Assembly (NCBI GenBank): GCA_038078215.1 | Contig: JBBUED010000025.1 | Coordinates: 1-10,404, forward strand | Direction of reading: 5' to 3' | Origin: GWA1-40-21 sp038078215 | GTDB taxonomy: Bacteria; Patescibacteriota; Minisyncoccia; Phycocordibacterales; GWA1-40-21 | Length of the DNA stretch: 10,404 nt | Part shown: positions 1 through 5,889 of the stretch, piece by piece | How positions within the stretch are numbered: position 1 is the stretch's first letter | Layout: every line of letters starts with the position of its first letter | The notes under the pieces: model-generated | Seen by the model: the letters and a program-made list of their open reading frames with translations, nothing else | Databases searched by the model: none | Told to the model about the DNA's origin: nothing | Program-made: the position numbers and the translations under genes

Positions 1-371
1 ATTACCACCCGCTTTGCGCCGGCATCCAAATGCGCCTTTGATTTTTCAAAACTTGTAAAAAATCCGGAAGATTCCACAACGACATCAATATCCAAACTTT
101 TCCACGGCAAATTTTTCGGCTCTTTCTCGCTAAGAAATTTAATTTTTTCTCCGTCAACAACTAAAAACTGACCGCTTGTTGTATTTTCTGATTTAATATC
201 AAAAATGCTTTTCCCGTAAACAGTGTCGTATTTTAGAAGATAGACAAAATTTTCCAAACTGCCGAGATCGTTTATAGCGACAATCTCAATCTCTTTCCTA
301 TCCTTGGCAATCTTCAAAAACGCTCGCCCGATTCTCCCAAACCCATTTATAGCCACTCGTGTTTTTTTCAT
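1..371 (-). CDS. gap: Glyceraldehyde-3-phosphate dehydrogenase, N-terminal part (cut by window edge)
   Basis: Converts glyceraldehyde-3-phosphate, NAD(+) and phosphate to 1,3-bisphosphoglycerate in cytoplasmic glycolysis. I translated this edge gene by hand: 123 codons are present and the reading frame runs off base 1, so the catalytic Cys region is not in the window. The protein begins MKKTRVAINGFGRIGRAFLK, the classic Rossmann NAD-binding motif (INGFGRIGR, residues 8-16). Further on are an AIND motif, LLKYDTVYGKS (the family's LLKYDSxHG segment) and, near the cut, VVVESSGFF followed by AHLDAGAKRVV, matching the family's ESTG...HLxAGAKKV stretch. The start at 371 is chosen because the family begins only a few residues before the dinucleotide-binding strand. 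No clear Shine-Dalgarno sequence precedes it (TTTTATTTTCAG, then ATG). It is divergent from the lipoprotein gene at 523, and gpmI, another glycolytic gene, lies in this window. Confidence 0.95.
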   Translation of the reverse strand, partial: MKKTRVAINGFGRIGRAFLKIAKDRKEIEIVAINDLGSLENFVYLLKYDTVYGKSIFDIKSENTTSGQFLVVDGEKIKFLSEKEPKNLPWKSLDIDVVVESSGFFTSFEKSKAHLDAGAKRVV

Positions 372-404
372 CTGAAAATAAAATTATTTTGTAAGTTAAA
401 GACA

Positions 405-410
405 ATTATA
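405..410 (-). promoter_or_regulatory. Candidate -10 box for gap
   Basis: The minus strand reads TATAAT, a perfect consensus -10, about 34 bases before the gap start codon. That would place the transcription start near 398 and leave a leader of roughly 27 bases. No good -35 is seen at 16-18 bases upstream (the best is TTCCTT), so this is a -10-only call. Confidence 0.4.
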
Positions 411-435
411 TAGAGAATTGAAAACAAAAGGAAAT

Positions 436-464
436 TTGACAAATAGTTTGTCTTGTGATAAACT
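436..464 (+). promoter_or_regulatory. Sigma70-type promoter for the small lipoprotein gene
   Basis: A perfect -35 (TTGACA, 436-441) is followed by a 17-base spacer and a -10 of TAAACT (459-464), which matches the consensus at 4 of 6 positions. The -10 is preceded by TGA, giving an extended -10 (TGn) that would compensate. Transcription should start near 471, leaving a leader of about 50 bases before the ATG at 523. The promoter lies inside overlapping inverted repeats (see 438-468). Confidence 0.65.
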
Positions 465-468
465 ATTT
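438..468. repeat. Overlapping inverted repeats on the promoter (candidate operator)
   Basis: Two palindromes share a half-site. The first is GACAAA (438-443), TAG, TTTGTC (447-452), a perfect 6-bp inverted repeat. The second pairs AAATAGTTTGTC (441-452) with GATAAACTATTT (457-468) across a 4-base loop; 11 of 12 pairs are Watson-Crick and the twelfth is G.T. Half-sites GACAAA, TTTGTC and GATAAA therefore occur three times across the -35/-10 spacer and the -10 box. This is where a repressor would block the lipoprotein promoter; the region could also influence the divergent gap promoter. AT content is too high for a convincing terminator. Operator function is inferred from position only. Confidence 0.45.
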
Positions 469-510
469 TTAGAGAATTAAAAATTTAATTCGAGGGAAAT
501 CTTAAAAAAA

Positions 511-520
511 GAAGGAGGGG
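511..520 (+). promoter_or_regulatory. Strong Shine-Dalgarno site
   Basis: GAAGGAGGGG ends two bases before the ATG at 523, with the GGAGG core about six bases from it. It is by far the strongest ribosome binding site in the window; the starts of gap, gatB, obg and gpmI have weak or no Shine-Dalgarno sequence. It fixes the start of the lipoprotein and suggests high translation. Confidence 0.8.
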
Positions 521-522
521 TT

Positions 523-912
523 ATGCGTAAGAATTATTTGGGTGTTATTATTTTAACCGCTGTGTTGTCTTTTGTTGGTTGCGACATGGATGATAAAATG
601 GATGATAAAGGATTTTTGCTTCCCATAAAAATAGAGTCTGATATGACTCTATTGAAAATAGAGAGGCGTTTAGCTTTAAGACAAAATCCCGTAATTACTA
701 TCCTTGCGAAAGGAATAAGTTTTGATTACAACAAAAGAATTATTGTCATTGAGGGGTTAGTAAATATTGCTGGTTATGGGGGAGGTTTTGTTGATTGGGT
801 TGTTCCTAAAATAAGCGTGGTGGACAACAGTTTGGTCATCACTATCCCAATGGATAGTAATTATAATATCCAAATTGGAGAAAATCGTTTCTATCTACCT
901 GTTTTGAAATAA
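523..912 (+). CDS. Small lipoprotein of unknown function
   Basis: I do not recognise this 129-residue protein. It has a lipoprotein signal peptide: positive MRKN, a hydrophobic stretch (about residues 6-18), then L-S-F-V-G-C with the probable lipidated Cys at residue 20. The -3 residue is Phe, so the lipobox is slightly atypical. Mature residues 21-28 are the acidic/Lys tandem repeat MDDKMDDK, then a region alternating short beta-like strands (ITILAKGISFDY, RIIVIEGLVNI, SVVDNSLVITIPM) with a Gly-rich turn (GYGGGF), suggesting a small beta-rich domain outside the cytoplasmic membrane. It stands alone on the plus strand between two minus-strand housekeeping genes, with its own promoter, a very strong ribosome binding site and its own terminator, so it is an autonomous single-gene unit. 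No enzyme motif is visible. Coding status is supported by the RBS and lipobox. Confidence 0.8.
   Translation: MRKNYLGVIILTAVLSFVGCDMDDKMDDKGFLLPIKIESDMTLLKIERRLALRQNPVITILAKGISFDYNKRIIVIEGLVNIAGYGGGFVDWVVPKISVVDNSLVITIPMDSNYNIQIGENRFYLPVLK
586..609 (+). repeat. 12-bp perfect tandem duplication in the lipoprotein gene
   Basis: ATGGATGATAAA occurs twice head to tail (586-597 and 598-609), encoding MDDK-MDDK directly after the lipidation Cys and one residue. The length is a multiple of three, so copy-number change would keep the frame and alter only the tether. Confidence 0.9.
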
Positions 913-934
913 TTGTCTTTAATTTGAGATTTTT

Positions 935-970
935 AAGCCTATCGTCTGTCTACAAGAAGATGATAGGCTT
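935..970 (+). terminator. Rho-independent terminator after the lipoprotein gene
   Basis: AAGCCTATC (935-943) pairs perfectly with GATAGGCTT (962-970). The stem continues inward with G.T, T-A, C-G and T-A, giving 13 pairs around a 10-base loop. On the plus strand it runs directly into TTTTCATTT, a usable T-tract, 22 bases after the lipoprotein stop. On the minus strand the hairpin begins one base after the gatB stop but is followed by AAAAATC, so it is a poorer terminator for gatB, though it may protect the mRNA end. Confidence 0.75.
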
Positions 971-971
971 T

Positions 972-2468
972 TCATTTACCCAATTTCTCTTTCAATAACT
1001 TTTGCAACACTCCGGGATTAGCTTTTCCCTTGGAAAGCTGCATACCCTGCCCTACGAGGAATTGCAGAGCGGCTTCCTTGCCGTTTTTGTAATCCTCCGC
1101 TACGGCAGGGTTTTTTATTACAACTTCCTCAACGATATTTTTTATGAATGAATCGTCGGATGTTTGCGCCAGACCTTTTTCTTTGACGATTTGCTCCGGA
1201 TCTCCCCTTTCTTCAAACATAATTTTCAAAACATCCTTGGCTCCCCGCGAAGAAATTTCTCCGCTTGCCGCCATGCCGACAAGTTTGGCGAACATTTCCG
1301 GATCGATTTTAATTTCACCTATTAAAGGGTTTTTTTCTTGAATCAGCCCTGTCAAATCGGAAATTATGTAATTGGAAGCGATGGCGATCGCGTCTCTCTT
1401 TCCTTTATCGGCTAAATCTTTCGCTACTAATTCAAAAAATTTTCCCGTCTCAGTGTCTTGAACATAAATTTCAACGGCTTCGTCTTTCAAACCAAAGTCT
1501 TTTTTCAACCTTTCTCTTTTCTCCCACGGCAGTTCGGGAATTTCTTTTCGCAGATTCGCTTCGCTGAATTCCGGAATCTCGCTTATTTTGAGCTTGGGCA
1601 GATCAGGATCGGGAAAATAGCGGTAATCGTGAGACTCTTCTTTCAATCGCTGGGAAAAAGTTTTCTGTCCGCCTTCATCCCAGCCTCTGGTCTCCTGAAT
1701 GACTTTTTCTCCCCTTTCAATAACGGCAATCTGCCTCTCAGTTTCGTAAGCTATCGCTCGTTCAACCGCTCTGAAAGAATTTAAATTTTTTACTTCCACT
1801 TTTGTCCCTAATATTTTAGATTTTTCCGCCTGAGGCGGATCCGACTCGGGCGGAAGATTTAACCTGTCTGCCGACGAAGTAGAGATTTTAGATACGCTCA
1901 CATTTGCCTCAACTCTCATCTCACCCTTCTCCATATTGGCATCGCTCGCGCCAAGATAGCGGAGTAATAATTGAAGTTCTTTGGCAAAATCAGCGGCTTC
2001 AGAAGCGTTGTGAATCACCGGCTCTGTCACTAATTCCATGAGAGGAATCCCCGCCCTATTGAAATCAACTAAGCTGTAATCGCCGATGTCGTGGGAAGAC
2101 TTCGCAGTATCTTCTTCAAGGTGAATTCTCGTTATCTTCACTCCGTTTAACGAACCATTTTTCACTAATGGATATTTGTACTGGCTTATCTGATAACCCT
2201 TCGGAATATCCGGATAAAAATAATTTTTCCGGTCAAATTCGCTGAAGTCCGCCGTATCTGCGCCAAGCGCCACTCCGACCTTCAAAACTTTCTTAACCGC
2301 CTCTTTGTTTATCGTAGGCAGTGTCCCCGGATGCCCCATACACACCGGACAGATATTTACATTCGGAGTTTTTTCCTCCGTGTCATTTTTTGAATTGCAA
2401 AACATCTTTGTCTTGGTTTTTAATTCCGCGTGTATTTCCAGCCCTATTGTGGTTTTATAGCTGTTCAT
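972..2468 (-). CDS. gatB: Asp-tRNA(Asn)/Glu-tRNA(Gln) amidotransferase subunit B
   Basis: Subunit B of GatCAB, the cytoplasmic enzyme that amidates mischarged Asp-tRNA(Asn) or Glu-tRNA(Gln) using ammonia from GatA. The 498-residue protein starts with the family signature TIGLEIHAELKTKTKMFC. It has CPVC (40-43, zinc-site region), DFNRAGIPLMELVTEP (135-150), VEVKNLNSFRAVERAIAYE (224-242), ETRGWDE (259-265) and SHDYRYFPDPDLP (279-291), and ends in a YqeY-like tail domain. Compared with ordinary GatB, residues about 194-219, between EANVSVSK and LGTKVEVK, hold an extra Pro-rich segment. Its core PPESDPPQA is encoded by a palindrome (see 1824-1855). The start lies 6 bp after the obg stop, so co-transcription is likely; only weak Shine-Dalgarno sequence is visible. 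Last gene of the minus-strand run. GatA and GatC are not in the window. Confidence 0.97.
   Translation of the reverse strand: MNSYKTTIGLEIHAELKTKTKMFCNSKNDTEEKTPNVNICPVCMGHPGTLPTINKEAVKKVLKVGVALGADTADFSEFDRKNYFYPDIPKGYQISQYKYPLVKNGSLNGVKITRIHLEEDTAKSSHDIGDYSLVDFNRAGIPLMELVTEPVIHNASEAADFAKELQLLLRYLGASDANMEKGEMRVEANVSVSKISTSSADRLNLPPESDPPQAEKSKILGTKVEVKNLNSFRAVERAIAYETERQIAVIERGEKVIQETRGWDEGGQKTFSQRLKEESHDYRYFPDPDLPKLKISEIPEFSEANLRKEIPELPWEKRERLKKDFGLKDEAVEIYVQDTETGKFFELVAKDLADKGKRDAIAIASNYIISDLTGLIQEKNPLIGEIKIDPEMFAKLVGMAASGEISSRGAKDVLKIMFEERGDPEQIVKEKGLAQTSDDSFIKNIVEEVVIKNPAVAEDYKNGKEAALQFLVGQGMQLSKGKANPGVLQKLLKEKLGK
1824..1855. repeat. Palindromic element inserted in frame within gatB
   Basis: TTCCGCCTGAG (1824-1834) pairs with CTCGGGCGGAA (1845-1855): 11 pairs, one of them T.G, around a 10-base loop that itself contains the palindrome CGGATCCG (1836-1843 region). 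An alternative hairpin, CCGCC-TGA-GGCGG, sits at 1826-1838. On the gatB strand it encodes the peptide LPPESDPPQAE, where GatB proteins normally have a short loop. It is more GC-rich than the surrounding gene. This resembles in-frame palindromic elements such as the Rickettsia palindromic elements; whether this genome has a family of them cannot be seen here. Confidence 0.7.
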
Positions 2469-2474
2469 TGATTT

Positions 2475-3449
2475 TTAATTATATTCTCTCAAGATCTTTA
2501 TCAAATCATCTTTCAGCCTTTTTATTGACTCATTGTCGTAGACGGTTACGGACAAAATATCCGGATTTTCTTTTGAAATTTTCTTTATTGTTTTTTTGAG
2601 AGATTCAGGGTCGGTCAAATCGGTCTTCGTAAGTATTACAATTTCTTTCTTTCCCAATAATTCCGCATCATAATTTTCAAGCTCGTTTCTTATGGTTTGA
2701 TAATCATTTTCAATATTTTCGCTTTCCATTGAAATGCAGTGAAGAATAATTTTCGTCCTTTTTATATGCCTCAAAAATTTATGTCCAAGACCTCGCCCTT
2801 CCGAAGCTCCTTCAATAAGTCCCGGAATATCGGCCAAGATGAATCCTTCCATATCTCCCAAATAAGGCTCAAGAGTCGTGAACGCGTAACTGCCTATTTT
2901 TGATTTGGCTTTGGTGAGCTCATTCAAGAGACTGGATTTGCCGGCGTTAGGAAGCCCGACAAGGCCGGCATCGGCAATAAGCTCCAGCTCTATTAGAAAA
3001 TCCGCTTCTTCACCCGGTTTACCTTTCGTGGACTGCTTCGGCGTCACATTAGTTGAAGCTTTAAAATGTTCGTTGCCATATCCGCCGTTCCCTCCTTTAA
3101 GAAGAGAGACGACTTCACCCTCCTTGAGAAGATGCGTTCTTTTGCCGGTGTTCAAGTTTGTGACTACTGCGCCTAACGGCAAATCAATGACCAAATCTTT
3201 TCCGCTTTTGCCGCGCTTGCTGTCTTTCATTCCGTCTTCACCTTTCTCGCCTTCAAAATTTTTAGTATTTTTATATCTAGCAAGAATGCTTACATCCCTT
3301 ACCGCTTTAGCGTAGACATTTGAACCTTTGCCTCCGTCGCCACCGGACGCCCCTGAATATTCTTTGCCTTTCAGATGCCGCCACCTCACCACGCCGTTTC
3401 CTCCGGCGCCAGCTTTGATATTTAATTTTATTTCATCTATGAATGCCAT
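2475..3449 (-). CDS. obg: Obg-family GTPase, short form
   Basis: A ribosome-associated GTPase that acts in late 50S assembly and growth control. The N-terminal Obg fold (residues 1-158) is Gly-rich, with GAGAGGNGVVRW, SGGDGGKGSN, FEGEKGEDG and KGGNGGYGNEHF. The G domain follows: G1 GLPNAGKS (165-172), switch I FTTLEP with T191/T192, G3 DIPGLIEGASEGRGLGHKFLRH (207-228), G4 TKTD (274-277) in place of the usual NKxD, and a weakly conserved G5. The protein ends at residue 324, directly after the G domain, so the C-terminal OCT domain of longer Obg proteins (about 390-430 residues in E. coli and B. subtilis) is absent. The ATG at 3449 is fixed by the family's MxFxDEIKLxIKAGxGG start; no Shine-Dalgarno is obvious. 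The 39-bp gap upstream contains a weak -10-like TATATT, so it may also have its own promoter. Confidence 0.96.
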   Translation of the reverse strand: MAFIDEIKLNIKAGAGGNGVVRWRHLKGKEYSGASGGDGGKGSNVYAKAVRDVSILARYKNTKNFEGEKGEDGMKDSKRGKSGKDLVIDLPLGAVVTNLNTGKRTHLLKEGEVVSLLKGGNGGYGNEHFKASTNVTPKQSTKGKPGEEADFLIELELIADAGLVGLPNAGKSSLLNELTKAKSKIGSYAFTTLEPYLGDMEGFILADIPGLIEGASEGRGLGHKFLRHIKRTKIILHCISMESENIENDYQTIRNELENYDAELLGKKEIVILTKTDLTDPESLKKTIKKISKENPDILSVTVYDNESIKRLKDDLIKILREYN

Positions 3450-3488
3450 CTTTGTAACTTACAATTTAATTAACTTAATATAATTGAC

Positions 3489-4376
3489 TTATCTTTCTAT
3501 TGCCATTTTGGCCATCTTTATCGCCCCATCTCTTGAATGAGCGGCGGCGATAAAAAGATTTCTGTGACAAAAAAATGCGTCAGAAACTCCTGTTTCCGAG
3601 GCTAGTTCTTCGCCCCGCTTTCCTCCCCAACTTTCAGGCAAATCTTTCCTGTTTTTAAAAGAATAAATGTCGTCTCGCACCGCCGCAATTCTCCACGAAC
3701 CCTCTTCAAAATTAGGCTCTATGACAAAAAGAGGTTCATTGTATTTATTCACAATTTCTTTCCAAGAATATTCATTGTCTAGGATAACTAATCTTTTATC
3801 TGGAGATTCATTGTATGCTTTTTCCACAAATCCTTTTCCCAGAAGAAAATGTTTGGCGATTTCTATTTCTCTTAAAAGTATTTCTTTGGCGGATTCCACG
3901 ACTTTCATAAATCGCTCATCATAATTTTTATCTTTTTCTTTCCATGTCGGATTCAAGGAAGAAACCACATTAAAATATGAATAAGGGTACACTCCGTCAA
4001 GCATAGGTTTTATGAGGCCAACCCCGTTGTCAGAAGCATCGGTTGATTCAACGATTTTTCTCTCAATCATTTTTGCCACTTCATCCGAGCCGGAAATTTC
4101 TCCGCCGTATTTCTTCCACACAAGCCCGAATGACGCGTAAGGAATGCCGTTCGCTCTTTCTCCCGCTCCGCCTTTTTGATGATGGTCAAAACGATTTTTT
4201 TCTTCATCATATTCTCCCCCGACATCCACGACATAATCGGCGTTTTTAATTATCAAAGGATTTCTCGTTCTAATAACCTTGAAAGGTTCTTTAATCAGCG
4301 CGGACAATGCCGCCACTGCGAATACGTCATCCGGATGAAAATGTTGGTTATGTGTTGCTATTTTTATCTCTTTCAT
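3489..4376 (-). CDS. MYG1/UPF0160 family metal-dependent hydrolase
   Basis: Belongs to the MYG1 (UPF0160) family, whose fold is related to DHH phosphoesterases; a eukaryotic member has been described as a 3'-5' RNA exonuclease, so nuclease or phosphoesterase activity on nucleic acid is plausible but unproven here. Visible family motifs: ATHNQHFHPDD with H9, H14, D16 and D17, VVDVGGEYD with D51, and RFDHHQ with D64, H65 and H66, which together form the expected metal site. The middle has the ESTDASDNGVG segment, and the C-terminus has AFFCHRNLFIAAAHSRDGAIKMAKMAI, matching the family's FCH...FIxxxxSxxGAxxxA ending. At 295 residues it is near the expected bacterial length. The start ATG overlaps the upstream stop as ATGA (4373-4376), indicating translational coupling to the membrane/coiled-coil gene. 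The product is probably cytoplasmic; no signal peptide is seen. Confidence 0.88.
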   Translation of the reverse strand: MKEIKIATHNQHFHPDDVFAVAALSALIKEPFKVIRTRNPLIIKNADYVVDVGGEYDEEKNRFDHHQKGGAGERANGIPYASFGLVWKKYGGEISGSDEVAKMIERKIVESTDASDNGVGLIKPMLDGVYPYSYFNVVSSLNPTWKEKDKNYDERFMKVVESAKEILLREIEIAKHFLLGKGFVEKAYNESPDKRLVILDNEYSWKEIVNKYNEPLFVIEPNFEEGSWRIAAVRDDIYSFKNRKDLPESWGGKRGEELASETGVSDAFFCHRNLFIAAAHSRDGAIKMAKMAIER

Positions 4377-4804
4377 AAATCTTTCTGCTTCCTCTCGTCC
4401 AAAAGCTTTCTCATTTCCGCCACATCTTGTTTGAGTTTGTCCATCGTCAATTTCACTTCAAACAGCAAACCTTCTTCCGCTTTAATTTCACTTTCCGTTT
4501 TGTCAAAAATTTTTTTCTCCTGCTTAAGACCGGAAATGATAATTCTTTCTCCGATAAAAACCGAAACGAAAAGCCCCGTCATCAAAAGAATAACAATTGA
4601 CAGAATCAATGAAACCACAGGCGAAAGCAAAAACCCGAAAATTCCTCCAAAATGTTCTATTTCATCAAAAGTCCGCCAAGCCCCTCTCCAGAAAAGAAGC
4701 GTCGCCGCGCCGCCGACAAAAGCGTAAAATATGGCGCGATGGCTCAAGCGGATGCGGACCCTGTCTTCAATCCTGTCAAAAAATTTAATTACAGCTTTTC
4801 TCAT
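4373..4804 (-). CDS. Two-TM membrane protein with C-terminal coiled coil, function unknown
   Basis: The 143-residue protein starts with a basic amphipathic segment (residues 1-23, rich in K and R, FFDRIEDRVRIRLSHR). Two membrane segments follow: about 24-42 (AIFYAFVGGAATLLFWRGAW) and about 52-84, the second long and very hydrophobic (GFLLSPVVSLILSIVILLM and onward). Residues about 88-143 (GLKQEKKIFDKTESEIKAEEG and onward) are charged with heptad-like spacing, consistent with a cytoplasmic coiled coil. I recognise no named family; similar small proteins occur, by recollection, in Parcubacteria. Its 5' end overlaps the AI-2E gene by 20 bp, and its stop overlaps the MYG1 start as ATGA, so the three are probably translated together. 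Cys-free and without enzyme motifs; a scaffold or regulator of a membrane partner is an inference from context. Confidence 0.8.
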   Translation of the reverse strand: MRKAVIKFFDRIEDRVRIRLSHRAIFYAFVGGAATLLFWRGAWRTFDEIEHFGGIFGFLLSPVVSLILSIVILLMTGLFVSVFIGERIIISGLKQEKKIFDKTESEIKAEEGLLFEVKLTMDKLKQDVAEMRKLLDERKQKDL

Positions 4805-5837
4805 ATAATATTTTTTTAGTTATTAAAGGATAAATCTCAAAGAGGGCGAACAGCAGGCTTAAAACGACTGGTCCCGCTATGAAGCCGATAGGCCCGAAAA
4901 GTCCCAAACCGCCGAAAATAGAAAGCAGGATAAGAAAAGGGTGTACTTTCATTCCTCGTTTCATAAGGAGAGGAGTCAATACATTATCAGAAAGTCCGAC
5001 AAAAACAACGCCCCACGTAGCGAAACCGATTAAATTAAAGAGCGAACCGGTGGCAAAGAGATACAAAATAGCCGGCGCGATTACGATTGATGAGCCGACA
5101 AACGGAATAAGCGACGCGAAAGCGGAAACCGCCCCCCAAAGGATTGGATTGGGAACGGAAAAAATCGCGAAACCCAACGCCGTTAAAAATCCTTTTATCA
5201 AAGCTATCGCAAGCGAACCCCGAACGATTGAATTTATGGATAATCCGACTTTTCTCATTATTTGCTCGTCGTAAGAATCAGCGAGCGGAGAGAGCGAAAC
5301 AAGCCGATGAACGATGCGCTCCCCGTCTCTCAAAAAGTAAAACAAAGAAACAATCATAAGCAAGAGACCTATCAAAATTTTGAAAAAGCTTGAAAAAAGG
5401 TTGTCAAGATGTCCCACCGTCCAACTTGTGAGCTTTTCCAGATATTCCCCTATGTCAACGGAAATTTCCGGCGCGAAGACGCTCAATCTCTTTTCAAAAA
5501 AGTTCGTAACCGCGCTTAACATTCCTTCATTGCCTGTCTGCGCCGATGATACGTGAAAATAAAAAGCAGTCGCCTCTTTATAAAGAGCAGTTCCGATAAA
5601 GATTGATGGGATTAAAATCGCGCCGAGCACGATAACGACCGACGCGAAAGAAGCAAGAGATTTTTTCTCTTTAAAAAAGACAAGCAATCTTTTGTATAAA
5701 GGATGAAATACGATGGCGATAATCGCCGCCAAGAATATCGGCGCGATGTAAGGTTTGAATATGAAAAAGGCCAGCGCGGAAACCCCCGCCGTCAAAATCA
5801 TAAAGAAAATCAGTTGCAATTTCGCCGTGCTTATCAT
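4785..5837 (-). CDS. AI-2E family (PerM/TqsA-type) membrane transporter
   Basis: A 350-residue polytopic membrane protein of the AI-2E exporter (UPF0118) family. Members include TqsA (autoinducer-2 export) and PerM, and others act in cation or sodium/proton transport, so the substrate cannot be assigned. The layout is typical: two N-terminal helices (about 8-27 and 29-46), a third at 63-85, a soluble amphipathic segment (about 88-145), then helices from 150 on. Family motifs are visible: FYFLRDGE (166-173), SLIPFVGS (242-249), and the C-terminal DNVLTPLLMKRGMKVHP (284-300) followed by FGGLGLFGPIGFIAGPVV. The start at 5837 gives the expected short N-terminus; the only Shine-Dalgarno-like sequence is GGAATT just before it. 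It is 52 bp downstream of gpmI, with a possible promoter in the gap, and its 3' end overlaps the next gene by 20 bp. Confidence 0.92.
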   Translation of the reverse strand: MISTAKLQLIFFMILTAGVSALAFFIFKPYIAPIFLAAIIAIVFHPLYKRLLVFFKEKKSLASFASVVIVLGAILIPSIFIGTALYKEATAFYFHVSSAQTGNEGMLSAVTNFFEKRLSVFAPEISVDIGEYLEKLTSWTVGHLDNLFSSFFKILIGLLLMIVSLFYFLRDGERIVHRLVSLSPLADSYDEQIMRKVGLSINSIVRGSLAIALIKGFLTALGFAIFSVPNPILWGAVSAFASLIPFVGSSIVIAPAILYLFATGSLFNLIGFATWGVVFVGLSDNVLTPLLMKRGMKVHPFLILLSIFGGLGLFGPIGFIAGPVVLSLLFALFEIYPLITKKILYEKSCN

Positions 5838-5846
5838 AATTCCAAT

Positions 5847-5875
5847 ATGATACCTTTAATTCGCCTTTTTGGGAA
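5847..5875 (-). promoter_or_regulatory. Possible promoter for the AI-2E / membrane protein / MYG1 unit
   Basis: On the minus strand TTCCCA (5875-5870, 4 of 6 to the -35 consensus) is followed by exactly 17 bases and TATCAT (5852-5847, 5 of 6 to the -10). Transcription would start near 5840, only about three bases before the ATG, implying an almost leaderless mRNA. Read-through from gpmI is an equally good explanation for expression. Confidence 0.35.
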
Positions 5876-5889
5876 CACTTATTTCAAAT

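Noticed and set aside
438..470. Rho-independent terminator between gap and the lipoprotein gene
   Set aside because: The stem is almost entirely A-T and overlaps a strong promoter; there is no upstream plus-strand gene needing a terminator.
2905..3315. 136-residue plus-strand open frame opposite obg
   Set aside because: Mirrors the Gly-rich Obg fold on the other strand (giving Pro/Ser/Phe-rich sequence); a shadow.
4176..4727. 183-residue plus-strand open frame over MYG1 and the membrane protein
   Set aside because: Antisense to two well-supported overlapping genes; low-complexity Ser/Ile-rich translation without family features.
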